Shown here: positions 33,543 through 42,180 of the stretch, one piece after another
Numbering within the stretch: position 1 is the stretch's first letter
Layout: every line of letters begins with the position of its first letter
Assembly (NCBI RefSeq): GCF_000717645.1
Contig: NZ_JNZZ01000037.1
Location: forward strand, 1 to 49,498
Direction: 5' to 3'
Length of the DNA: 49,498 nucleotides
Source of the DNA: Streptomyces californicus
GTDB lineage: Bacteria > Actinomycetota > Actinomycetes > Streptomycetales > Streptomycetaceae
The notes under the pieces: generated by a model
What the model was told of the DNA's origin: nothing
Seen by the model: the letters and a program-made list of their open reading frames with translations, nothing else
Databases searched by the model: none
Made by a program: the position numbers and the translations under genes

Positions 33543-36412
33543 CGGCCGGCCCCCCGGTCGTGGTCGGTGATGTGGCGGGCGTCGGGGCAGATCCGGGGCC
33601 CGAAGACGGCGGCGACGGTCCTGCGGGCCGCGTCGCCCCGGTCGTAGGGTCCGAACTCCCGTACGAACGCCTGGCGTTGGTCGGCCCATCGGGCGTCGGA
33701 CTTCTTCAGCTCCGCGAGGACGCCGAACAGCTCCTCCTGGGTCGCGGTGACCGGCCCGGGGGCCTTCTCCCGCAGGTCGAAGTAGCTGCCGCGCTCGGCC
33801 GCGTACGCGTCGAGGTCGGGGGCGAACAGCACGACGGGCCGATCGAGGAGGGCGAAGTCGAACATGATGGAGGAGTAGTCGGTGACCAACACATCGGTGA
33901 TCGCCAGGAGTTCGCTGGTGTCGTGATGGCGGGAGACGTCCACGACGGTGCCGGGCGGACAGACGGGCAGCCGCGCGGACTCCAGGTAGTGGGAGCGCAC
34001 CAGCAGGGTGTGGGTGTCCCCGAACCGCTCGGCGAACTCCCGTACGTCCAGCAGGAGTCGGCTGCGGCGCTGCTTGCCGGGTCCGCCCCGGAAGGTCGGG
34101 GCGTACAGCACGGTCCTGCGGTGGTCGTCCAGCCCGAGTGCGGCGGCGAGCGGCGGGCGGGGCAGCCTCCCCTCGGCCTCGGTCCGGTCGCGCTCCGCGA
34201 TCAGGACGTCGTTGCGGGGGTAGCCGGTGCGCAGGAGCCGTTCCTCGGGGATCCGGTAGGCGCGGGCGAGGGTGGCCACGTCGTGCTCGGAGCGGACGAG
34301 GAAGTGGTCGAAGCGGTCCACGGCCTGCTGGAGCCGCTCGCGCTGGGGTGCGTTCTGGAGCCGTACGCGGGTCTCGTCGAACCCCATCCGCTTGTACGCG
34401 GAACCGTGCCAGGTCTGGAGGTACGTGGTGTGCCGGGGCTTGCGCAGGTGTTGCGGGAAGCCCTGGTTGTCGACCCAGTACTCGGCGCGGGCCAGGGCCC
34501 AGAGATAGCGCCAGGACCAGCGGCGTACGAGGCGGGCGTCGTCCGGGAAGCCGGCCGGGGAGGGGTCGTAGGACCAGGTGGCGCGCAGTTTCGGGCCCCG
34601 GCGGCGGATCTCCTCGTACAGGGCGCGCGGGCTGTCCCCGTAGCAGGTGCCCATGTGGCTCTCGAAGACGACGGAGCCCCGGCGGACGGGGAGCCGGGTG
34701 AGCCAGGTGTTGTAGGCGGTGGCCTTGAAGCCGCGGGAGCGGTAGCGGTCGAGGCGCCCGCGCACCCCCCGGACGAGGAGCTTCGCCTTGCGGGCGGGGC
34801 GGAAGCGGGTGGCGTAGCGGACCAGGCGGCGGGCGGTGCGGGCCGGGGGGCGGCGGGCGGTCAGCCGGAGCGCGAAGTGGTCCTTGAGCGTGACGTAGGG
34901 CTCCCAGGTGTCCCCGGTGAGCCGCCCGAGGCGGGGGCGGGCGGGAAGCCCGGCGGCCGGCGCCACCTGGTCCTGCGGCGCGAACAGGTCGCTGACGGAG
35001 CGGGGCCCGTCGGGGCCGTCCGCCTGGACGGTCAGCCGCGCGTCCCACGCGGTGTCGCGCGGGCCGAGCGGGCGCAGGCGGCGCGTGACGTCGATCCGCG
35101 CGCGCCATGTGATCCCGTCGCCGTCGTGCCGGACGTCCTGGACGGGGAACGCTACGGCGCGCGCCCCGTCCCGGGCCCGGAACTCCAGGGCGGCGGTGAG
35201 CGGGGCACCGGGGCCGGGGCCGGTGTGACCGGGCAGCACGAGGCGGCCTTCGAGGAGCAGGACGCCCTTCTCGACGGTGGCGCGGGTGAGCCGGTTCATC
35301 AGCCGCATCGTGCCGAACGTGCGGTACTGGTGGCCGACTTCGGTGATGTCGAGGGCCACGTCCTCCGGGTCGCCGCCCCAGGCGACCCGTCCGTCCGGGC
35401 CGGTCGACAGGGGTGCGCACACGGTGGCGGGCCGGGCCAGCGCGTAGGCGGCGGCGAGGGTCTCCTCCGCGTCGCCCCGGGCCAGCAGGGCGACGGCGGC
35501 CCGCTCCAGCGGCGGCAGCTCCGGTACGCCGGTGCGGAAGGGGCCGGTCAGGACGCGGGCGGCGGTGGCGGCGGTCCGCTCGCGGCGGGCGGCGGGCAGC
35601 CGGGGGAAGGACCGGACGAGCGGGACCAGGTGGTCGCGGGCGAACGCCGTCTCCCGTCGCGCGCGCAGTTCGGGCAGGCCGTGGGCGATGAGGGTGTTGG
35701 CGACCCGGTGGTGGACCTGGACGAGGGCGGCGAGGTCGCGCGCCCGGTCCGGGGCGGCCCGGCCGGTGACGATGAGCCGGCGGACCAGGGCGATCCGGCC
35801 GACCGCGGCGGCGGCGAGCGGACCGAACAGGATCTCGCCGTGCGCCAGGTCCCCCTCGTACCGCAGCCCGTGCCGTCGCGCGGCCTCGCGGCGCAGGCAG
35901 AAGCCGGTCACCAGGGCGTCCCTGACGACGAGTTCGGGGGCCTCGGTGAAGTGGTTGAGCGTACGGGAGCGGGCGTACAGCTCGCCCTGCCAGGACGGCT
36001 CCCGCTCCTTGCCGCTCTCGTCGGCGGCCCGGCTCCAGCGGCCGGCGATCAGGTCGGCGCGGCTGGTCTCGCCGGCCTGCCAGAGGTTGCGGCAGGCGTG
36101 GGGGTGGAGGCGTTCGCCCGGGGTGAGGACCAGGACGTACCGGCCGGTCGCCGCGTCGAGCCCGGCGTTGCGCAGGGCTCCGGTGGTGCGGGCGGCGGGG
36201 TCGGCGTCCACGAGGCGGACCCGGTCGGGGTTCCGGTCGGCGAGGGTGCGGGCGGCGGCGCGGACGACGGGGTCGGCGGCGGAGGCGAGCACCACGACGG
36301 CCTCGGCCCCGCGCAGCGACTGGTCGAGCACGGAGGCGACGGAGGCGCGCAGGGCGGTGACGCCGCCGGTTCCCTCGCCGCCCCCGGTGACCACGCAGGT
36401 GAAGTCGATCAC
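33539..36412 (-). CDS. TagF-domain transferase with degenerate GT2-like N-terminal domain
   Basis: 957 residues from GTG 36412, with GGGGGAG five bases upstream. The N-terminal ~220 residues align with GT2 enzymes (RASVASVLDQSLRGAEAVVV, GALRNAGLDAATGRYVLVLT). However, the VDDGS motif is replaced by LASAADP and the acidic DSDD motif by TPGE, so nucleotide-sugar/metal binding is probably lost. The C-terminal TagF domain (~590-945) is intact: FESHMGTCYGDSPRALYEEI, QTWHGSAYKRMGFDETR, GYPRNDVLI, LLVRSHYLES and VTDYSSIMFDFALLDRPVV. It would transfer glycerol-phosphate or a related polyol-phosphate from a CDP donor to a growing wall polymer at the membrane. It overlaps both neighbours by 4 bp (GTGA, ATGA). 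Confidence 0.9.
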   Translation of the reverse strand: MIDFTCVVTGGGEGTGGVTALRASVASVLDQSLRGAEAVVVLASAADPVVRAAARTLADRNPDRVRLVDADPAARTTGALRNAGLDAATGRYVLVLTPGERLHPHACRNLWQAGETSRADLIAGRWSRAADESGKEREPSWQGELYARSRTLNHFTEAPELVVRDALVTGFCLRREAARRHGLRYEGDLAHGEILFGPLAAAAVGRIALVRRLIVTGRAAPDRARDLAALVQVHHRVANTLIAHGLPELRARRETAFARDHLVPLVRSFPRLPAARRERTAATAARVLTGPFRTGVPELPPLERAAVALLARGDAEETLAAAYALARPATVCAPLSTGPDGRVAWGGDPEDVALDITEVGHQYRTFGTMRLMNRLTRATVEKGVLLLEGRLVLPGHTGPGPGAPLTAALEFRARDGARAVAFPVQDVRHDGDGITWRARIDVTRRLRPLGPRDTAWDARLTVQADGPDGPRSVSDLFAPQDQVAPAAGLPARPRLGRLTGDTWEPYVTLKDHFALRLTARRPPARTARRLVRYATRFRPARKAKLLVRGVRGRLDRYRSRGFKATAYNTWLTRLPVRRGSVVFESHMGTCYGDSPRALYEEIRRRGPKLRATWSYDPSPAGFPDDARLVRRWSWRYLWALARAEYWVDNQGFPQHLRKPRHTTYLQTWHGSAYKRMGFDETRVRLQNAPQRERLQQAVDRFDHFLVRSEHDVATLARAYRIPEERLLRTGYPRNDVLIAERDRTEAEGRLPRPPLAAALGLDDHRRTVLYAPTFRGGPGKQRRSRLLLDVREFAERFGDTHTLLVRSHYLESARLPVCPPGTVVDVSRHHDTSELLAITDVLVTDYSSIMFDFALLDRPVVLFAPDLDAYAAERGSYFDLREKAPGPVTATQEELFGVLAELKKSDARWADQRQAFVREFGPYDRGDAARRTVAAVFGPRICPDARHITDHDRGAGR

Positions 36413-39400
36413 GCCTGCTCCCCCTCGTGCGGCTGGTCGTGCGCGAGCATCCGGTCGACGACCCCGGCGGCGGCGTTCCCGTCGTCCAGGTCGCAGAACG
36501 CCTCCCGGAACCGCTGGTAGGCGTCCCGGTGCCCGGCGGCGGTGAACTGCGGGTCGCGCAGGGCGGCGACGATCCCGGCGGAGTCGGGGATCAGCGGCCC
36601 GGGGGCGCGGTGCTCGAAGTCGAAGCAGAAGCCGCGCAGGGTGTCCCGGTAGTGGGCGAGATCGTGGGTGTGGAAGAACATCGGGCGGCCGGTCTGCGCG
36701 AAGTCGAACATGATCGAGGAGTAGTCGGTGACCAGCACGTCGCTGATCAGCAGCAGTTCGGCGACGTCGGGGTAGCGGGAGACGTCCCGGACGAAGGCGG
36801 TGTCGGGGACGCTCCCGCCGACGAGGTAGTGCCGCCGCACCAGCAGGACGTGGTCGTCGCCGAGGGCTTCGCGGGCCTGCTCCAGGTCGAGCGGGAGATC
36901 GGCGGCGTACCGTCCGGCCTTCCGGGGCCGGTCCTCGCGCCAGGTGGGGGCGTACAGGACGACCCGCCGCCCCTCGGGGATCGCGAGTTCCTCCCGTACG
37001 GCGGCGGCGACCTTGGCCCGGTCGGGGGCGTACAGCAGGTCGTTGCGCGGGTAGCCGCACTCCAGGACCTCGCCGCCGTAACCGAAGGCGCGGCGCAGGA
37101 TCGGGGTGGAGAAGCTGTTCGGGGAGACGAGGACGCTCCACTGGGCGGACCGGCGCTCCATGGACGCCATGTAGGCGGCGTCGGCGTGCGGGGTGCCGGC
37201 GAGGTCGCGGCCGACACGCTTGAGCGGGGTGCCGTGCCAGGTCTGGACGACGCACTGGCCTTCCGCCCGCTCGAACCACTGGGGCAGATGGGTGTTGGTG
37301 ACGATCCACCGGCTGCGGGCCAGCGCCTCGTGCCACTCCGCGCTGTGCAGGGCGACGGGACGGACGCCTTCGGGGACGGCCGCCTGCTGGTCGCGTACCA
37401 CCCACAGGTGCTCGATGTCGGCCCCGCGCGCGGTCAGTTCGCGGTGGACGGCGCGCGGGGAGTCGGAGAACTGGCGGCCGTCGAAGCTGGAGTAGAGGAC
37501 GGCGGGCCGCAGTTCGTCCGCCGTACGGGCCCGGAGCGCGGCGTACCGTTCGCGCTGGATCCGCTGCCCGTACGCGCCGCGCACCGTCACCGGCAGGGGG
37601 CTGCCGGACTCCAGGGCGAGACGGTCGTGGTGGCGCCGCTGGAGCGTGAAGTCCCTCCCCAGGAACGTCTGTTGCCGGGGGAAGGAGTGGTGCAGGGTCG
37701 AGCCGAGCCGGAGCGGCCGGTACGCCTCCGGGTCCCGCTCCCCCGGCACGCGCAGGTACGGGTACCACCGGCCTTCGGCCAACGGCACGGTGCCGCCGAC
37801 GCCGCCGACGGCGGAGGGGTCGAGCACGGCACGGAAGCCGCCGTCGTCCGCACGCTCCAGGGGCACGACGGCCTCTTCCTGGTGGCCGCTGTGGCGCAGG
37901 ACGAGTTCGTGGGCGGTGACGGTGGGTTCGGCGAAGGTTCCGGCGAGGGTGAGTTCACCCGAATCCGCCCAGTCGGCGGCGGTGACGACGGGCTGGACGG
38001 CCCGGTCGGTGAGGACGAGGTCGCCGGAGGGGTTGGGGCCTGCGCACAGCTCCCGGCCGCCCGGCAGCGGATAGCACCCGTCGGGCGCGTCGGAGCGGGC
38101 GGCCACCGTCAACGGCCGCCCTTCCGTCACGAGTTGGACGCCCCAGATGTCGTCCCCACCGCGGAAGGCGCTGAGCGGGACGTCGGCCGTACGGGTGCCG
38201 GCCGAACCGCGCAGGGCGTACTCGCGGGTCTCCTTGGTGCGCCACTCGGTGAGCCGGAGGGCGACCGGTCCGGCGGGCCCGAGGATCTTCACCTCCAGGC
38301 GGACCGCGCCCTCGACCGCCGACTGCCGGGTCAGCACGGCGGCGACGCGTTCGGTGCGCAGCTCCAGCTTGTTGCCGGAGAGGACCGGGACGACGCGGGT
38401 GCCCTCGTCGGTGTAGGCCACGGCGGGCGGGGCCGGGGTGCCGACGAGCCGCATCGGCCCCCGGCGCGGCCGACCCGCGCCGATGACGACGGCCTCCAGC
38501 TTCCAGGTCGTCCGCCCGGGATCCGCCTTCGTCCCTGCCTTCGCCGGCTTCGCGTGCTTCCCGGCCTTCGCCGCGAGGGCGCGCGGGTCGATCACGGCCT
38601 CGAAGCCGGCGCGGTCGTAGCGGTGCAGCGAGCGGCCGGACCGGGCGGTCGCCTCCTCGCCGGGGGCCGGACGCAGTCGCAGCGGGACGAGCCGTCTCCC
38701 GGCGCGCAGCCAGCCGAGCCGGGGCCGCCCACCGGGGGCGTTGCGCACGTAGGCGTACCCGGTCAGGTGCAGCAGCCCGTCCCGCCAGACGGCCTCGGTG
38801 AGGTGGGCGTGGACGGGCAGGTCGGCGGGGGCGAGCGCGGTGGCGGAGGGTGGCAGCGGGTTCCGGACGGCGGGGTGGTGGGCGCGCGGCCGGAGCCGTC
38901 CGCGTACGTGGAAGGTGTCCCGGTCCTTCTTCTCGTCGGCGAGGAGGGCGAGGAGTTCGGGCAGCCGGCGTTCACGGATGAGCTGCCACTTGACCCGCAG
39001 GTGCAGGGGCAGCGTGGCGAAGACGTCGGGCTCGACGGTGGCGGCGAAGGCCCCCGCGTGCTCCAGGAACGCCTCGTGGAACGCGGCGTCGCCGTCCGGC
39101 AGGGCCTCGATGAACAGCCACAGGTCACCGGAGAGGGCGTGGGCGTCGTAGCGCCGCTTGGCCTCGGCGGCCTCCGCTCCCGCCTTCGCGCCCGCCGCTC
39201 CGGCGCCCCCTGCCGCTGCTCCTGCGGTTTCGGCCGCTCCCGCCGCGTCGGACCGCTCGGCCAGGAAGCGGCTGACGGTGGTGACGGCGGCGGCCCGGTC
39301 GCGGATGCCCTGGGGGACGGCCCGCCGGGTGGTGATCGAGCCGTCGCGGTCGCGCCAGTGGTAGACGGGCTCCTCGACGACGTCGACCGAGCGGGCCAGG

Positions 39401-39984
39401 AAGTGGGCGGGCAGGACGACGGCGATGTCCTCGTACAGCACTCCGGTCGGGAAGGCGAAGGCGTGCTCGTCCCAGAAGGCGCGGCGGAAGACCTTGTTGC
39501 AGGCGATGCGGTCCCCGAGCAGGATCCAGTCCCGGGTGACATGGGTGGCCCGGCGGGCCTTCTCCATCGGCTTGCGGAACATCGGGGACTGCTCCAGCGC
39601 CCCGCCCACCCGCAGCCGCAGCACGTTGCCGGTCGCGAAGTCGGAGCCGGAGGAGTCGAGTTCGGCGAGCATACGAGCGTACGCGCCGGGCGGAACGACG
39701 TCGTCGCTGTCCACGAACGTCAGGAACTCCCCGCCCGGGTGGGCCTCGCGGACCCCGGCGTTGCGGGCCGCGCCGAGCCCGGCGTTCTCCTGCCGGATCA
39801 GCCGGAAACGGGGGTCGCGCTCGGTGAACTCCTGCGCGATGCGCGGGCCTTGGTCGGTGGAGCCGTCGTCGACGAGGACGACCTCCAGGTCGGGCATGGT
39901 CTGCTCGGCGAGGGAGGCCAGGCAGGCACCGATGTACTCCTCCACGTTGTAGAGGGGGACGACGACGGTGAGACGGGGTGCCAT
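36409..39984 (-). CDS. Bifunctional GT2 glycosyltransferase / TagF CDP-glycerol glycerophosphotransferase
   Basis: 1191 residues. The GT2 domain (1-~250) is intact: LTVVVPLYNVEEYIGACLAS, VVLVDDGSTDQGPRIA, ENAGLGAARNAGV, FVDSDDVV and CNKVFRRAFW. A low-complexity Ala/Gly insert lies near residue 250. The middle ~500 residues are beta-rich and of unknown fold. The TagF domain (~840-1180) has LYSSFDGRQFSDSPRAVH, VQTWHGTPLKRVG near 914, GYPRNDLLYAPD, LLVRRHYLVG near 1049, and VTDYSSIMFDFAQTGRPMFF. It probably makes a sugar-polyol-phosphate repeat for the wall. It is the first gene of the operon with the 33539 and 32400 genes. An in-frame ATG at 40017 lacks a ribosome binding site; 39984 fits the GT2 N-terminus. 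Confidence 0.93.
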   Translation of the reverse strand: MAPRLTVVVPLYNVEEYIGACLASLAEQTMPDLEVVLVDDGSTDQGPRIAQEFTERDPRFRLIRQENAGLGAARNAGVREAHPGGEFLTFVDSDDVVPPGAYARMLAELDSSGSDFATGNVLRLRVGGALEQSPMFRKPMEKARRATHVTRDWILLGDRIACNKVFRRAFWDEHAFAFPTGVLYEDIAVVLPAHFLARSVDVVEEPVYHWRDRDGSITTRRAVPQGIRDRAAAVTTVSRFLAERSDAAGAAETAGAAAGGAGAAGAKAGAEAAEAKRRYDAHALSGDLWLFIEALPDGDAAFHEAFLEHAGAFAATVEPDVFATLPLHLRVKWQLIRERRLPELLALLADEKKDRDTFHVRGRLRPRAHHPAVRNPLPPSATALAPADLPVHAHLTEAVWRDGLLHLTGYAYVRNAPGGRPRLGWLRAGRRLVPLRLRPAPGEEATARSGRSLHRYDRAGFEAVIDPRALAAKAGKHAKPAKAGTKADPGRTTWKLEAVVIGAGRPRRGPMRLVGTPAPPAVAYTDEGTRVVPVLSGNKLELRTERVAAVLTRQSAVEGAVRLEVKILGPAGPVALRLTEWRTKETREYALRGSAGTRTADVPLSAFRGGDDIWGVQLVTEGRPLTVAARSDAPDGCYPLPGGRELCAGPNPSGDLVLTDRAVQPVVTAADWADSGELTLAGTFAEPTVTAHELVLRHSGHQEEAVVPLERADDGGFRAVLDPSAVGGVGGTVPLAEGRWYPYLRVPGERDPEAYRPLRLGSTLHHSFPRQQTFLGRDFTLQRRHHDRLALESGSPLPVTVRGAYGQRIQRERYAALRARTADELRPAVLYSSFDGRQFSDSPRAVHRELTARGADIEHLWVVRDQQAAVPEGVRPVALHSAEWHEALARSRWIVTNTHLPQWFERAEGQCVVQTWHGTPLKRVGRDLAGTPHADAAYMASMERRSAQWSVLVSPNSFSTPILRRAFGYGGEVLECGYPRNDLLYAPDRAKVAAAVREELAIPEGRRVVLYAPTWREDRPRKAGRYAADLPLDLEQAREALGDDHVLLVRRHYLVGGSVPDTAFVRDVSRYPDVAELLLISDVLVTDYSSIMFDFAQTGRPMFFHTHDLAHYRDTLRGFCFDFEHRAPGPLIPDSAGIVAALRDPQFTAAGHRDAYQRFREAFCDLDDGNAAAGVVDRMLAHDQPHEGEQA

Positions 39985-40287
39985 CGCGGCGCACGGTCCT
40001 TCCGGGGCGGACGACATCGGGGCGGATGAGCGTCGGTGGGCGGGGATGTCCGGCCCGAGGTGTGGTGGGCCTCGGGCACGAAGGGCGTTCAGAGCCGTTC
40101 GGGGAGCCGTTCAGGGGCCATGCGGTACAACCCGCACCGGATGGCGGGGTCACCCGAGGGGGTCCGTTCGGGTGACGGGACGGGCGGAGTCACGCGCCGG
40201 GGGGCGCGCCCGGAGCGCGTTCGAGCCCCGTACCGGGGAGGGCACGGGGCTCGGTGCGCGGGCGCCGCCATGGGGAGGAGAGGCGGG
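39985..40287. other. 303-bp gap between two minus-strand glycopolymer units
   Basis: There is no gene. It must contain the promoter of the 39984-32400 operon. Short CCGTTC repeats occur near 40090-40115. The right end carries the terminator hairpin listed at 40222-40253. Confidence 0.5.
40222..40253 (-). terminator. Terminator hairpin after the methyltransferase unit
   Basis: CGAGCCCCGT (40222-40231) pairs perfectly with ACGGGGCTCG (40244-40253) with a 12-base loop, 35 bp beyond the stop of the minus-strand TylF-like gene. Confidence 0.65.
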
Positions 40288-41169
40288 TCAGGGCTTGACG
40301 GCGATCCGGCCCTCGTCCATGCGGAGCAGCAGCAGCCGTTCGCCGGTCTTCTCCAGGAACTCGTCCACGGCCTGCCGCGATCCCTGCCAGTAGCCGTAGT
40401 CGTCGATGAGGAGCACACCGCCGGGGACCAACCGGTCGTACAGGTGCTCCAGTTCGTGCTTGGTCGAGGCGTACCAGTCGGTGTCCAGGCGCAGGATCGC
40501 GATCTGCTCGGGGGCCTGCCCGGGGACGGTGTCCTCCACCCGGCCCCGCACGTAGTGGACGCGCTCCGCGGGGTACGGCACGGTCTCGAAGCCCGCCTTG
40601 ACGTCCTCCAGCGAGGCGACGGCCCAGATCGGCCGGTCCTTGCCCTGGGCGTCCAGCAGCTCCTGGGCCGGCCGGCCGTCGCGCCGCAGGTCCTCGGCGG
40701 TGGGCGGGGTCATGCCCTCGTACGTGTCGAAGAGGTACAGGTCGCGTTCGGTCTCCCCGAGCGACAGCAGGGTCTTGGCGCACGCCTGCATCGAACCGCC
40801 GCGCCAGACACCGCACTCGACGACGGCGCCGGGGATGTCGTGCCGGGCGATGTACCGGGTGGCGAGAATGAAGGCGTTGAGCCGCTCCGGCGAGGTCATC
40901 GAGAACGGCTTGACCGCGCGGATGACGTCCTTCGCCTCGTCGTCGTAGTCCGCGGGGAACGCGGGAGCGGACTTCTTCGCCTTCGGCTTCGCGGCGGGCG
41001 CGGGGGCCGCCGGGGCCGCGTCCGGTGCCGGGGCCGGGGCGGCGGGGGCGGTGCGGGCGGCGGGCACGGTGACGCGCCTGAGCTGGTAACCGGTGAGCTG
41101 CTGAAGGACGCCGTTGACGGCGTTGCGCCAAGCCATGCCCCGGGACAGTACGCGCGGTTTGCGCCACAT
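40288..41169 (-). CDS. TylF/MycF-family O-methyltransferase
   Basis: 293 residues. An Ala/Pro-rich segment (~35-70) follows the N-terminal MWRKPRVLSRGMAWRNAVNG. The methyltransferase core has IPGAVVECGVWRGGSMQACA (SAM site), YLFDTYEGM, ILRLDTDWYASTKHELEHLY and GGVLLIDDYGYWQGSRQAVD. The Asp residues of the last two motifs are the metal ligands of TylF/MycF sugar O-methyltransferases. It probably methylates a sugar hydroxyl of the glycopolymer. The start at ATG 41169 is 12 bp after the upstream stop. A TTG a few codons earlier is also possible. Confidence 0.9.
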   Translation of the reverse strand: MWRKPRVLSRGMAWRNAVNGVLQQLTGYQLRRVTVPAARTAPAAPAPAPDAAPAAPAPAAKPKAKKSAPAFPADYDDEAKDVIRAVKPFSMTSPERLNAFILATRYIARHDIPGAVVECGVWRGGSMQACAKTLLSLGETERDLYLFDTYEGMTPPTAEDLRRDGRPAQELLDAQGKDRPIWAVASLEDVKAGFETVPYPAERVHYVRGRVEDTVPGQAPEQIAILRLDTDWYASTKHELEHLYDRLVPGGVLLIDDYGYWQGSRQAVDEFLEKTGERLLLLRMDEGRIAVKP

Positions 41170-41180
41170 GTCATCTTTCG

Positions 41181-41954
41181 TCAACCTGTCATTGATCGGG
41201 GTGACTCCTGTTCGAGCGAGGCGGTCTGCGCGGGCACGCTCTTCGGGCGCCCGCACTCCGCGCGGCCCTCCACCGGCGGGGGCAGCGTGACGCCGTCCAC
41301 CCCGCCGACCCGGTTGGCCCACCAGACCGCCAACTCCCGTACGGCGAACATGGTCAGGCGGGGGTAGCGCGCGGGCTTGCGGAAGACGCCGACGGAGTCG
41401 CCCCAGTAGGCGGCCTTCTTGTCGATGGCCCGGTAGTCGTGCCAGATGCCCCGTTGCGGCGGGAAGTCGGTGTACGCCTCGCGCAGTTCGAGCCGGGAGT
41501 GGGCGGCGAGCGCGCGGAAGCCGTCCGGGTAGTAGCGCCAGCAGTCCTGCGCGTCGTGGACGTGACCGCGGGAGGGGGCGGTGATGAACGCGTGCCCCCC
41601 GGGCTTGAGGACCCGGGCGATCTCCAGCATCGACGCCCAGAAGAACGGGATGTGCTCGAACGCCTGCCCCGACAGCACGACGTCGGCGCTGTTGGAACGG
41701 GCGGGGATGCGGTACGGCTTCGTCATCACGGCGTCCACGTTGGGCCCGTCCTGCACGTCGACCCCGAAGTAGTCGACGGGGTGGCCTGCCAGGAGCGCCC
41801 GGTGGGTGCGGGTCTGCTTCCCGGAGATGCGGGAGCCCAGGTCGACGACCCGGTACGCGCCGCCGTGGCCGGAGCCCTTGCCGGACGGGGGTCCTTCGAC
41901 GGGCAGGTACTCCTTGACGCAGAGTTCCATCTGCTCGTAGGCGGACCGGTGCAT
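41181..41954 (-). CDS. Class I SAM-dependent methyltransferase (Methyltransf_11 type)
   Basis: 257 residues, ATG 41954 with GGGAG six bases upstream. The SAM-binding motif is YRVVDLGSRISGKQTRTHR, followed by FGVDVQDGPNVDAVM, then ADVVLSGQAFEHIPF and EIARVLKPGGHAFITAPSRG. C-terminal WRYYPDGFRALAAHS suits sugar or lipid modifiers of glycan clusters. It is co-directional with the TylF-like gene, 11 bp apart. It probably decorates or caps the polymer; the acceptor is unknown. Confidence 0.92.
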   Translation of the reverse strand: MHRSAYEQMELCVKEYLPVEGPPSGKGSGHGGAYRVVDLGSRISGKQTRTHRALLAGHPVDYFGVDVQDGPNVDAVMTKPYRIPARSNSADVVLSGQAFEHIPFFWASMLEIARVLKPGGHAFITAPSRGHVHDAQDCWRYYPDGFRALAAHSRLELREAYTDFPPQRGIWHDYRAIDKKAAYWGDSVGVFRKPARYPRLTMFAVRELAVWWANRVGGVDGVTLPPPVEGRAECGRPKSVPAQTASLEQESPRSMTG

Positions 41955-42102
41955 GGACGTCTCCCAACATGGCGGGGCGAGCGGGCTGTGGGGCTCAACG
42001 ACCGCGCGGTGCGGAGGAATCGGGGCGGCCCGGCCGAATGAGCCATCCGGGTGGCGGGCCGTCGGCCGGGCCGCCGCGCGGTCGTCGGGCCGGGGCACCG
42101 CG

Positions 42103-42180
42103 CGTTGCCCGGGACCGGCGGCGCTACGCGTTCCTCGGAACCGGAGGGGCCAGACGTTCCTCGGGACCGGCGGCCTCACG
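42103..42180. repeat. 26-bp tandem repeat, three copies
   Basis: Starting at 42103, 42129 and 42155 (exact 26-bp period) are units built on CGTT, a CC(C/T)(C/G)GG block and ACCGG(C/A)GG. The last copy overlaps the stop codon of the minus-strand TagF gene. The gap to the methyltransferase start (41955-42175) holds no gene. Confidence 0.8.
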
